The notes beneath the pieces were generated by a model. That model ran no database searches and was not told the origin of the DNA. It was given only the letters and a program-made list of their open reading frames with translations. A program made the translations under genes and the position numbers. A stretch of DNA of 64,000 bases from Lepus europaeus (lineage: Eukaryota; Chordata; Mammalia; Lagomorpha; Leporidae). Positions 23,250-33,218 of the stretch are shown here, piece after piece (position 1 is the stretch's first letter; each line of letters starts with the position of its first letter). Where the stretch lies: positions 7,971,294 to 8,035,293 of the forward strand of contig NC_084834.1 of the NCBI RefSeq assembly GCF_033115175.1, given 5' to 3'.

Positions 23250-23340
23250 GGTGATAGCTCAAGTAATTAGGTCCTTCCCACCCGAGTGTGAGTCCTGGAT
23301 TAATTCAGCCTGCCCCAGGCCACTCCTAGCCAGTGAATGG

Positions 23341-23345
23341 GAGTT

Positions 23346-23381
<36 letters not shown>

Positions 23382-23392
23382 GAGAGAGAGAA
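23341..23392. repeat. Palindromic (CT)n(AT)n(AG)n microsatellite
   Basis: A CT run, an AT run and an AG run follow one another, so the tract is self-complementary and could form a hairpin or cruciform. Confidence 0.92.
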
Positions 23393-23429
23393 ATAAGTAC
23401 TAATAGTACTGAAATAAGTACTAATAGTA
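23390..23429. repeat. 21-bp tandem duplication
   Basis: GAAATAAGTACTAATAGTA with CT is repeated directly at 23390-23410 and 23411-23429 without change over 19 bp. Confidence 0.93.
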
Positions 23430-23878
23430 AAAAGAAAAGAGTGGGGAAATATCTTGGTCAAGACCCAAGCAAATATATAAGTCAAAAAATGAAATCTGTT
23501 TTGCTTTCTAGGGTAGAGATGAAGGTTGGGAGGGGGATGTGGGAGTGGCGGGGGAGGGGGGGAGACAACTATGAGAACTTTCCAGATCTTCAACTCCTAA
23601 TTTTATGGAGGGAGATAGTGACTCTCACCATGGCAGAGGTAGGTCATTCTTTTCCCCACCCATTGTCCCTGTCCTGGAAATCCTACCACCCTTCAAGACC
23701 TCACTGTGAAGCAGTGCCCTTTGTGACTGCTTCTCTGGTCTTACCAACTCAAAGTCATCTCTTTCACCTCTGAATGTTTGCAGACATTAGTTATGTTCAT
23801 ATAACACTTTCTGCTGATATCTCGGTCATGTGTATGTATGAAGAGGTTTCAAAATGTTCATGGAAGATATACATTCCA

Positions 23879-23880
<2 letters not shown>
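23430..23880. other. Intergenic sequence with L2-like and MITE-like scraps
   Basis: 23640-23800 ('cacccttcaagacctcactg') resembles L2 in + orientation. 23846-23876 ('tttcaaaatgttcatgga') is one inverted end of the mariner-like family. Confidence 0.5.

Positions 23881-23914
<34 letters not shown>
23881..23914. repeat. (AT)n microsatellite
   Basis: A pure AT dinucleotide tract of about 34 bp. Confidence 0.97.
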
Positions 23915-23918
<4 letters not shown>

Positions 23919-23981
23919 TGGGCATTTGGTGCAGGGGCTTAAGTCACTGTTTGGGATACTTGTATCTTATATCAAAATGCC

Positions 23982-24329
23982 TGTGGTGGAATGAGAAGCC
24001 CATGCCAAGGTGGCCGCTGGCAAGCAAGCGTCAGTTACTCAAGAATGGCTTTGAAACCCACCTGGCAACGGAGCCTGCCTGGCAACAGGCTGTGATTGGA
24101 TGGCTTTGGAGACTGCCTGGCAACAGGCTGTGATTGGTTGGGGCATAGACTGCCCCTTGACCAGATTGGCTGGTCTTGGCTATATAAGATGTTGTACCAA
24201 CTGTAATAAAAGAGTCTGCGGGCTGCTTGCCTCAGGCCTGCTTTCACCCGACTCCCGGGGTCTGTGTGGTGACTCCGCGCCTCTTGCCCCCACCACGCTG
24301 CTCCTCTTGGAAACGAATCCACTGCAACA
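23982..24329 (+). mobile_element. Solo LTR of an endogenous retrovirus (copy B), sense
   Basis: Related to copy A in inverted orientation. It starts TGTGGTGGAATG and ends ACTGCAACA. TATATAA lies at 24181-24187 and AATAAA at 24205-24210, so the R segment is short. It is 43 bp longer than copy A largely because of a 38-bp duplication. I could not find a clean target-site duplication. Confidence 0.82.
24077..24152 (+). repeat. 38-bp duplicated CCAAT-box unit in the LTR
   Basis: A 23-bp core ending in TGTGATTGG (an inverted CCAAT box) is perfect at 24077-24099 and 24115-24137. Copy A has only one such unit. Confidence 0.9.
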
Positions 24330-24575
24330 CTGTTGAGAAATCAACTGCAACAGGCTCTGTTCCACATTCCAGCTTCCTGCTGCTGTGCACCCTGGGAGGC
24401 AGCAGATGATGACCCAAGTACTTTCTTGAGAGACACAGAATGGAGTCCGGGTTCCTGGCTTTGGCCTGTCCCAGCCATGGTTGCTGCAGGCGTTTGAGTA
24501 GTGAATCGGTGGAAGATCTCTGTCTCTCTCTCTGTACCTTTCAAATAAAATGAAAATAAATAAAAATTTTAAAAG

Positions 24576-24995
24576 TATGTGTGCAATCCAAATTTTTGCA
24601 CCAATATAAACTTCTCTCTCTCTATTATTTTAAAGATTTATTTATGTATTTGAAAGGCAGAGTTACAGAGAGAGAGAGAGGGAACAATAGAGATCTTGCA
24701 ACTGCTGGTTTTCTCCCCAAATGATTGCAGAGCTTGGCCAGGCCGAAGCCAGGAGCTTCATCTGGGTCTCCCATGGGAATGCAAGGGCCTAAGCACTTGA
24801 GTCATCTTCTACTGCTTTCCAAAGCACGTTAGTAGAGAGCTGGATTGGAAGTAGAGCATCTGGGACTTGAACTGGTGCCTAAATGGAATGCCTGTGTTGC
24901 AGGCTGTGGCTTAACCCAGTGTACCACAAACAGGCCCCTAAACTTCTCTTTAGATTCCCTTTTCCCACAAACTTTTGAAGTACCTTCACATGTGT
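24576..24995. repeat. Mariner-like MITE copy 3, split by a SINE
   Basis: Left part 24576-24617 ('aaatttttgcaccaatataa') and right part 24950-24995 ('cacaaacttttgaagtacc') are separated by a C-SINE. Confidence 0.72.
24618..24938 (-). mobile_element. C-SINE with 11-bp target-site duplication
   Basis: TAAACTTCTCT at 24607-24617 and 24939-24949 brackets the element, placing its insertion after that of the MITE it splits. Confidence 0.94.
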
Positions 24996-25829
24996 CTCAA
25001 CAGTAGCCTTCAGACTATCTAATAGGGTGTCATGTATGGAACAATAAACCTCTGTTGATAAGGATGAGTTAATGATTCTCAAGGCTGTATTTTTAAAAAT
25101 GCACCGATTCCTGACCTCTGTTGGAATTTAAAAAGAAAAGCAATTTGTTTTTCCTGGCTTCCTGGGCTGCTTCAAGTGTGAGCTTGAATAGACACAGGCT
25201 TACGCAGGAGGGCACCAGGGACAAGGGTGCAGACTGGGAAGGGTGTCTAGCCTGGACTGTCTTCCTGCTGGAGGAAAAAGCAAAGGAAACAACAGATGGA
25301 AATGAAATGTGCCCTGACTTCATCCTTTCTTTCTTCTTTTCAATAACTGACCTTCATGAATTCCACTTGCCTTTTTTCTCCCTGTTCCCATGAACTTTGG
25401 CAATAGACGATTTAAGGTTTCCCCTTAGAGGGTTCTTTTAGCTCCATGCTAGGATTCTGTTTAGAAGACAGAAAGATAATCTAGAGATCTTCGGTGGAAC
25501 GGAGTCCTGAGGACTTCAACTTTTCTCTTTCATCTTTGAGGGACAGTTAGCTAGTAAACCATTCGAGACAAACCTGGTTAGTGTGGTGTCGCTAGTTGTC
25601 ACTGAGCTAGAAAAATTAGATGTATAATAGCTAACTGGTATTTCAAAGAAAGAAAGAATGGACTTTAAACTTTTGCTATTATTATTATTATGAAAGAGAA
25701 ATCATTATGAAATAATATTAGAAGAGAAAAGATGGTTTATATCTAAAGGAGGAATCAGCAGCTTGGAGAAAGAGATGTTTACTTCTTGCAGTGAGCTATT
25801 GTGAATTTACTTATATTCTCTTTACGCAG
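24996..25829. other. Intergenic sequence, no recognised feature
   Basis: Unique. A 90-codon frame (25121-25393, +) and its antisense partner lack any supporting signal. Confidence 0.5.
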
Positions 25830-26060
25830 TTTTATTTGCTTATTTTTATTTGAAAGGCACAGTGAGAGAGAGTGAGAGAGTGAGCAAGAGCGCGTCCATC
25901 CACTGGTTCACTCCCCAAATGCTAAAGCCATGAGCCTTGAACTCCGTCTTAGTCTCCAGGGGTGCCAGGAACCCATGAACTTGAACCATCACCTGCTGCC
26001 TCTCAAGGCGCACAGTGGCAGTTGGATGGGAAGTGAAGCTAGGCCTTGAACCTTTTCAGG
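25830..26060 (-). mobile_element. C-SINE, head missing
   Basis: From TTATTTTTATTTGAAAGGC through 'gaccatcacctgctgcctc' region. The tRNA-like head is lost at the right. Confidence 0.8.
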
Positions 26061-27446
26061 CTTGAGTCCCTGAAAACATTCCAACAGATAACATAATTAA
26101 TCTGTCTGTTCTCCTAGAAAATCAGATGTGAGAGACTACAAGTGAAACACCAAGTCCACCACCCATGAGAAACTTCTGGTAGAACAGTGATGAGACCCAA
26201 GCAATATCAGACACATCAGCTGAACTAATTTCCAGAAACAAAGGGAATGCATTCTAGGTGCTTGCAAAGCCCTGGAAAGCAAAGCAGTAGTTGATGATCA
26301 ATTCCTTGAGGGTAGAATCTGTGCTTTGTTTGCCTACAAATTCCCTGCAGTGCTCAGCAGCACGGAGCAGGTGCTCAGGAAATGTCTGAAGCATCACAAT
26401 CTTTGAGGCTTTCTTGGTTTAGAGCAGGCAACCGTGTGCCCAGGTTATCTCTCGTGTTGAGCATTTCTGAGTCTCTGCCAATCTTTTCTGTTCTTTGCAC
26501 TTCACAAATTGGTGGCAGGAAAGCAGATGCCCTCAATCTTTTGTACTATCTGTTCTATGCCTGAATTTCACAGTAGCTTTTTTTTTTTTTTTTTTTTGAG
26601 TGAGAAAGTGATGACTTTCCTGGTAAATGATGTACATCTCCAGTACCCTAAAAGATGATAAATCCAAAGGCCTCCAGGGCCCTGTGTTTCATGCCTGGAG
26701 ACAATTACTGTTGGAATTTGGTCGTGGAGCTTAATGGTTTCCTTCCCAAACCTTTGGCATGGAGGAAGTGGGAGAGTCCCTCTCCGATCGAGATTCCCAT
26801 CCCACCTGTTATGCCTCTTAGTCTCTCTGATTCACACTGACACAGCCAGACAGCTCTGTCTAGAGCATCTACTGCTCTATTTAAAAACATAAGGTTTTCT
26901 TGATCATAAACACAATATATTCCATTGTTCAAAGACGGTGTTAGAGGTCCATATGGAGCAAGAAGGAAGAGCTGCACCAGAGGTCACAGCTGATAGCATC
27001 CTGACCTTGTGGGAGTCAGATCATGTCACCGCCAGTGCTTTAAAAAAAAGAAAAATCTTATGTTCAAACCAATCCTGTCTTTGTGCCTTGCAATCATGCA
27101 TTTGACAGTTTTGATGAAACACTGGACAGGTACCATAAAGGATGTTTAAGCTATTACGCCCAGTACATCCTGCGTGTGGTACAGACTGCCAAACATACAC
27201 CTTGTATTATTCTTCATACATCCTGGATTCCTGGGGAGAGGGAGTATGATGTGGGCGTATTTCGTGTGCTTGATATCTATAAATACACTCAGAGGCTGCT
27301 CAAAGCTGCTGCCTGTTACTTCAGCACATTCACTATGCCGGTTTTTACATACACCCGCACCCTCCCATAAAAGGAGTAAAGCTGAATTTCATTTCTGCTA
27401 TGACCATGATTCCAGATAAACTGCTGTAAAAACAGATATCATTTAA
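26061..27446. other. Intergenic sequence with L2 3' relic and poly(T)
   Basis: 26290-26390 ('ccttgagggtagaatctgtg' and 'gtgctcaggaaatg') resembles the L2 3' end, + orientation. A T tract lies at 26577-26597. An open frame of 95 codons at 27083-27367 (+) has no family I recognise, but this is the longest stretch of non-repetitive sequence with an ATG frame here. Confidence 0.5.
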
Positions 27447-27761
27447 AATTTTATTTATTTGAGATACAGAAAAAAAAAAAGAGAGAGAAAGAGACAGACA
27501 GAGAGAGCTCCATCTGCTAGTTTACTCCCCAAATGCCTGAAATGGCCAGGGCTCACCCCAGGCTGGAATCAGTAGCCAGGAACTCAATCCAGGTCTCCCA
27601 CGAGGGTGGCAGGAAGCCAAGTACTTGAGCCATCACCAGCTGTCTCCCAGGGTCTGCATTAGGAAGAAGCTGGAATCAGAAGCTGGTGCCGGGATTTGGA
27701 CCCAAGCAGTCCAATACGGATGTGCACCGGTGTTTTAGCTGCTAGGCCAAACTCCGACCCC
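27447..27761 (-). mobile_element. C-SINE, older subfamily
   Basis: Tail TTTTATTTATTTGAGATAC, an A12 tract then GA repeats, and head 'ggccaaactccgacccc'. Confidence 0.85.
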
Positions 27762-27937
27762 TGGGTATCATTCTATATGTGAGTCACACCAAAGATGCAA
27801 AATTAACTTCTAGCTCTTCAGCAGCCAAGTGCAAAACACCGTTTCTACTCTATCCTTTTGACCATCTTCAGTACTGACTTCTGACATACTGATTTCTAGT
27901 TCTCTACCTGCCTTCTCTCTCTTTTAGATTTATTTAT

Positions 27938-28196
27938 TGGGGCCAGCACGGTGATGTAGTGGGTAAGGCCACTGCCTGTGGCACTGGCATCCCCTATAGG
28001 CACCGGATCGAGTCCCCACTGCTCCACTCCTGATCTGGCTCCCTGCTAATGAGCCTGAGAAAGCAGTGGAAGATGGCCCAGTCCTTGGGCCCTTGGACCC
28101 TTGTGGGAGATGCAAATTAAGCTCCTAGCTCCTGGCTTCGGCCTGGCTCAGCCCTGGCCATGGTGGCCATTTGGGGAGTGAACGAGCAGATGGAGC
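27938..28196 (+). mobile_element. C-SINE, 3'-truncated
   Basis: Good head (GGGGCCAGCACGGTGATG), and body to 'gtgaacgagcagatgg'. The CT run and tail are missing and an old MIR follows directly. Confidence 0.88.
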
Positions 28197-28700
28197 CCAG
28201 GTGTCTGAGTTCAAGACTTGGCTATGTCTCTTACTAGTTTGGTTTATCTAACACCTTGTAGGGCTTCAGCTACTCATCTTAAAAATGGGACTATGGGGGG
28301 CTGGCGCCGTGGCTCACTTGGTTAATCCTCCTCCGCCTGTGGCGCCGGCATCCCATATGGGCACCTGGTTCTAGTCCCGGTTGCTCCTCTTCCAGTTCAG
28401 CTCTCTGCTGTGGCCCAGGAGGGCAGTGGAGGATGGCCCAGGTCCTTGGGCCCTGCACCCCATGGGAGACCAGGAGAAGCGCCTGGCTCCTGGCTTCGGA
28501 TTGGCGCAGCGCTGGCCGTGGCGGCCATTTGGGGGGTGAACCAACGGAAGGATGACCTTTCTCTCTCTCTCACTGTCTAACTCTACCTGTCAAATAAAAA
28601 AAAAAGAGAAAAATGGAACTATGAACAGTAAATACTCCTCCATCTTTTTACAAAGATTGTGATGGATTGTTGCCATAATGACAAACCTAATAAATCATGC
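28197..28700 (+). mobile_element. MIR relic split by a C-SINE
   Basis: Left part 'gagttcaagacttggctatg' and 'tcatcttaaaaatgggacta' follows the MIR consensus order. It continues to the right of the C-SINE at 28297. Confidence 0.6.
28297..28609 (+). mobile_element. C-SINE, young single-B-box subfamily
   Basis: Full length inside a MIR. AAAATGGGACTATG at left and AAAATGGAACTATG at right form a 14-bp target-site duplication with one mismatch. Confidence 0.94.
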
Positions 28701-28961
28701 CTTCCTGAACCCAGGCTCTTGGGAAGGCTCTTTGCATAATGATTGTGGGCTTGGCCTGTGGCCTGCTTTGGCCAATCTGATATGTGTTTGCAAACTCTGA
28801 GAGACACCTGTCCCAGATGACCCCAACTTCTCAGGCCACCACTAGACATGTGAATGGGACATCAGTGACTAGCCTGTCCAGGCTAACTTGCCAAGTGATC
28901 GAAAATATGGGAGGTATCCAGCTCACACTGTTTGGGGAGATGAGAACAAATAAGTAGTGAT

Positions 28962-29284
28962 GGGGCCTGCCATTGTGGCATGGTGGGTAAGGCTGCCACC
29001 TGCTATGCTGGCATCCCATATGGACACCACTTTGTGTCCTAGATGCTCCATTTCCAATCCAGCTTCCTGCTAACGGCCTGGGAAAAGTAGCAAAAGATGT
29101 CCCAAGTGCTTGGGCCCCTGCTATCCATGTGGGAGACCTGGATGAAGCTCCTGCCTTTAGTCTGGTCCATCCCTGGCCGTTGTGGTCTTCTGGGAGAGTG
29201 ACCCAGTAGATGGAAGGTTTCTCTCTGTCTCTCTGTCTCTCTCTAACTCTGACTTTTGAATAACTAAGTAAATCTTTAGAAAAG
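28962..29284 (+). mobile_element. C-SINE
   Basis: Head GGGGCCTGCCATTGTGGC and tail GAATAACTAAGTAAATC. Flanks AAATAAGTAGTGA and AAATTAAGTGGAGA are a decayed duplication. Confidence 0.88.
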
Positions 29285-29385
29285 AAAATTAAGTGGAGAT
29301 AGAGCCATTAAGTTTGGAGCTGGTTAGCTATGTATTAATAGTTAAATTAATAAAATAAGAAAAAGAACAAACGAGTGTTTATAAT

Positions 29386-29530
29386 GGGTGGGGAACATCC
29401 GGCCTGCAGGCCATATAAGGCGGGTAACTCTGTAGCAGGCTAATTTTGAAGTTGATAATTTTGTATGGCCTTTGAATGAGGTTATAAATATCCAAATGGC
29501 CTTTGGCAGATAAAAGTTCTCCACCTCTGG
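29386..29530. mobile_element. hAT-type MITE with 8-bp target-site duplication
   Basis: Termini GGGTGGGGAAC and GTTCTCCACC are inverted repeats. Eight-base flanks TTTATAAT and TTTATAGA match at six positions. 'ggcctgcaggccatataagg' inside is typical of an old mammalian hAT family. Confidence 0.7.
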
Positions 29531-30349
29531 TTTATAGAGCACTCAGGAAGTAATGTATAAAGTATCTGCACATGGTATGTCAGTAGTTGTTTATTATGTT
29601 ATTATTATTATTATTATTAATCACGAGGTCAAGCCATCCTGGAAACACCTGATTGGCTAAGCCTTCTCACCTAGCCACTTCCCCTGGCTGTGCACATGAC
29701 CAAAACTTTTCTGATTGCATTCATAGCTTGTCTGTCACCTACTTGTCCCTCAACTGGTATGACATGGGCACCAGCCAGTCGGGTGTGTCCACCCGAATAT
29801 CAGGCCTGTCTTCAAGACTCACTAAGCTAAATCTCTAACTTAATATTGCCACCAGACCCCTGGCCTTCTATTGCTACCCTGAACCCCACCCTCACCCCCT
29901 GTCTTCTTACTCAGTCACTTTGTCACTGAGTCGGGATCCTGGGGACTGAATCTAGGCTTGATTCATTATTGTTGGTCCATGTGGTGCTTGATATTTGACT
30001 CAGTTATCCACATTGGAAAATTAGGAGATTGTATATAAAATTAGTATTTCTGGTTTCCCTTGAACTATCAGAAGATCCAGCAACATGGCCTGCATTTCTA
30101 CAGGGCACACACAGCTGAGATACCAGGAGCAGCCTCTTGCTTTCACTGGGCATGAGCGCTCCAGCTCTAGTTCATCACATGCCCTCCCGCCGTGGATCGC
30201 TGCTCCAGCAGTAAGCTCAGATGCCAATGCTATCGATCATCTTACAGCTGGCCTGATTTAATCACTCAGGATATCTTCCTGGCTTCCTGCAGGATCCATA
30301 GTCTAGTGGGTTGTGTTTGGTGATCAACCAACACATACTTGGAGTCTTC
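29531..30349. other. Intergenic sequence, no recognised feature
   Basis: Unique, with a (TTA)n tract at about 29597-29619. Confidence 0.5.
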
Positions 30350-30520
30350 AAAATAACTCTGCTTCTATGATATAACTTGATATTCACAATACAACTAAGA
30401 TGTAGGTAGGCCAAGTATTATTAGCTCTGTTTTTCACACAAGGTAGTGAAATATTGGAGTGATTAATGTTATTGATCCTAAGGGTAGAGTTGGTTCTGGA
30501 ATTCATATTTTCTGACTCTG
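30350..30520 (-). mobile_element. MIR relic, antisense
   Basis: 'gatattcacaatacaactaa', 'agtattattagctctgtttt' and the final 'tctgactctgg' follow the reverse MIR order. A C-SINE follows directly. Confidence 0.6.
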
Positions 30521-30750
30521 GGGCCAGCATTTTGGTGTAGCACGTTAAGCCGCAGGCTGCAATGCCAGTAACCCTTATTGGAGCATTCCAGTCCTGGCTG
30601 CTCGGCTTCTGAACCAACTCCCTGCTGTATGCCTGGAAAAGCAGAGGAAGATGAACCAACCAGTGGTGGAAAGATCTTTTCTCTTTTCCTGTCTCTCCCC
30701 CTCTCTGTGTCATACTGCCTTTCAAATACATAAGATAAATGTGAAAAAAT
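30521..30750 (+). mobile_element. C-SINE with internal deletion
   Basis: Head GGGGCCAGCATTTTGGTG. About 90 bp between 'gcagaggaagatg' and 'aaccaaccagtgg' are missing. Flanks share TTCTGACT. Confidence 0.87.
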
Positions 30751-31099
30751 AATTCTGACTTGTATCTTAAGTTTAAAGAGTATTGTAGAGGAATCTCTCT
30801 CCATTTCCCACCCTCTTCACTATAAGATTCTCAGATGGAAAGAAGTCAAAGATTGGAGAGGGAAGGGAAATTAACAGGAAATTAAGTTTAGAGTGTTGAC
30901 TATTACTTAAGACTGAATTGTGACCTTTTAGGACTATAATTGGCTGGAGGATTTTTTATTATTTGAGAGTCATGGGCTTGTTCAACATTTCATTTTAGGA
31001 TAGGAAAAGATCTCATCAGTTAATACATGTATACAGGGACAGTGGGAGACATAAATTGTATTTCCTATGCAATCAAAAGTGTCCTATTTGTTCAATATT
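30751..31099. other. Intergenic sequence, no recognised feature
   Basis: Unique. Confidence 0.5.
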
Positions 31100-31450
31100 A
31101 GTAACGTGTAGGTGTCCACACATACAAGCACACATACTCTTTTTTCTTTCACATACAAGGGATTATACTATATATAGAATTTTGTAATTTGTTTTTCCCT
31201 TTCAATAATAAATCATCTTTTTATAATATTAACTATTATACATATCAGTTTTAATGGCCCTATACTGGTCTACTGTGTGGTGATATTATAGTAGTATTTA
31301 GCCAGTCATCTATTTATAAATTTGGATTTTGAATTTGTTGTTATATAAATATGCTGCATTAAATATTCTGGCAGTTGACTCATGTGCATTTTTGATTACT
31401 TCCTTAGGATAAATTCCTAGAAGTGGAATCATTGTGTGTCATAGGGCACA
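31100..31450 (-). mobile_element. Ancient L1/HAL1-like fragment, antisense
   Basis: 'tccttaggataaattcctag' and 'aagtggaatcattgtg' are typical of old L1-related elements in reverse orientation. The exact family is not resolved. Confidence 0.6.
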
Positions 31451-31489
31451 GCTGTCTTTTAAGACATTTGGTGCATGTGTAATGATGTT

Positions 31490-31760
31490 TTCCTTCCAAA
31501 ATCTCCCTCCACCCAACTTGGTCTATGTACTTCAGCCAGATAAGTCTCATTAAAGTGCTGCTTAAGTGTTTTACTCCTTTGTTACAAATCCTCAGGGGTT
31601 GCCAGCTTATTGGGTTAATTTCAAACCACCTCTCCTGCAACTTTGGAGTCCCCAGGAAAACACCTCACCTTACCTGTCCAACTTAACCTATTGCCTCCAG
31701 ACTCAGGGCAGGACTATCATTTCTACCTGATCTACGATTTTTTTTTCTTTCTGTACCTGA
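31490..31760 (+). mobile_element. L2 fragment
   Basis: 'actcctttgttacaaatcct' and 'caggggttgccagcttattg' follow the L2 3' region order in + orientation. Confidence 0.6.
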
Positions 31761-32553
31761 GGACTTTTCTCCCTTTTATGTTTTTAAAAATTTGTATGAA
31801 TATGAAGAGAACAGATTTATGCATTCCATAGGTACAGTTCCAAGAAGAAAACCACACTTTCCTCACCACCCTGCTACCTCCCCATCACCCTCCCTACCTC
31901 CCCACCTCCCCTATCTTGAGCAGTCTTTGCAAAGCCATAATTTTAAACCTCTCCATATTCACAGGCTTACTTTGCAACTGATCATAATATTCAACCAGTA
32001 AAAAGTAGGAAGACCACAATTCCAAAGGACTATACACATAAGCTAAAAATGACAGTCCTGTTCCAAGGGGACCATTTCAATCCTATACATTTTTTTGTGT
32101 TCTACATTAGCTGCCATGTTATCAGAGAAAACACATAATATTTGTCTTTTTGAGACTGGCTTATTTCACTAAGCATAATGGTTTCCAGTTGCATCCATTT
32201 TGTTGGAAAAGACAGGATTCCATTCTCTTATATGGTTGAGTAGTATTTCATAGTGTATATATACCACATTTCTTTATCCAGACATTGGGTTGATTCCATA
32301 TCACAGCTATTGTGAATTGAGCTGTGATAAATGTGAGGGTATACATAACTCTTTTGTATGCTGACTTGATTTCCTTTGGGTAAATTCCCAGGAGTGGGAT
32401 GTCTGGGTCATATGGTAGATGTATTTTCAGATCTCTGAGGAATCTCCATACTGTCTTCTGTAATGGCTGTACTTGTTTGCATTCCCACCAACAGTGGATT
32501 AGGGTACCTTTTTCCATACGTCCTCATCAGAATTTATTGTTCTTCAATTTTTG

Positions 32554-32942
32554 TTCTTTTATTTTTTTAATAAATATTTATAGTAATGATTTAATATAAT
32601 CAAAGTCCACTAGTGTCAACTTTATTTTTTTTTTTAAACAGGCAGAGTTAGACAGTGAGAGAGAGAGACAGAGAGAAAGGTCTTCCTTCTGTTGGTTCAC
32701 CCCCAAAATGGCTGCTACGGCTGGTGTGCTGCGCCGATCCAAAGCCAGGAGCCAGGAGACTCCTCCTGGTCTCCCATGCGGGTGCAGGGGCCCAAGCACC
32801 TTGGGCATCCTCCACTGCCTTCCTGGGCCACAGCAGAGAGCTGGACTGGAAGAGGAGCAACCGGGACTAGAACCCGGTGACCATATGGAATGCTGGTGCT
32901 GCAGGCAGAGGATTAACCAAGTGAAACATGGCGCTGGCCCCA
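32554..32942 (-). mobile_element. C-SINE with apparent 3' transduction
   Basis: GTTCTTCAATTTTTG at 32539-32553 and 32943-32957 is a perfect 15-bp target-site duplication. The SINE proper, with its A tail, covers about 32621-32942. Between the tail and the left duplication are about 50 nt of non-SINE sequence and a second A-rich run (about 32554-32570 in reverse), as expected for read-through of a source copy into its flank. Confidence 0.85.
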
Positions 32943-33162
32943 GTTCTTCAATTTTTGGATGCTAGCCACTCTAACTGAAGAGAGGTGAAACCTCACTGTG
33001 GGCTTTGATTTGCATTTCCCTGATGGCAAGTGGTCCTGAGCATTTTTTCATGTGTCTATTGACCATTGGAATTTCATCCTTTGATAAATGCCTATTCACA
33101 TCTTTGCCCATTTCTTGATTGGATTATTTTGTTGTTGAGCTTCTTGAGCTCTCTATAGATTC

Positions 33163-33218
33163 TGTCTCTCTCTCTCACTGTCTAACTCTGCCTGTCAAAA
33201 TAAATAAATAAATAAAGT
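33163..33218 (+). mobile_element. C-SINE 3' tail fragment in the L1
   Basis: Only the CT run, 'aactctgcctgtc' and an (AAAT)n tail remain. The tail abuts L1 5' UTR and the left side abuts ORF2, with no duplication visible, so it marks the deletion joint. Confidence 0.85.

Larger units (their letters stand above)
22527..23340 (+). mobile_element. Old C-SINE split by two later insertions
   Basis: Three collinear pieces belong to one element: head 22527-22578, middle 22880-22944 (from 'cctggcttcctgctaatg'), and 3' part 23250-23340 ('gatagctcaagtaattag' to 'ccagtgaatgggag'). A minus-strand SINE and an LTR separate them. The CT run at its end has become the palindromic microsatellite at 23341. Confidence 0.75.
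23915..24575 (+). mobile_element. Old C-SINE split by an LTR
   Basis: Head at 23915-23981 ('gggcatttggtgcaggggc') and body plus tail at 24330-24575 ('ccagcttcctgctgctgtgc' to an AAATAAAATGAAAATAAA tail). Confidence 0.8.

Noticed and set aside
22945-24329. A full provirus bounded by two LTRs
   Set aside because: The LTRs are inverted relative to each other and the DNA between them is SINE flank and unique sequence, with no viral genes.
32248-32517. 89-codon minus-strand frame with an L1 ORF2-like C-terminus
   Set aside because: A surviving piece of ORF2 in a deleted L1, annotated as mobile element rather than CDS.
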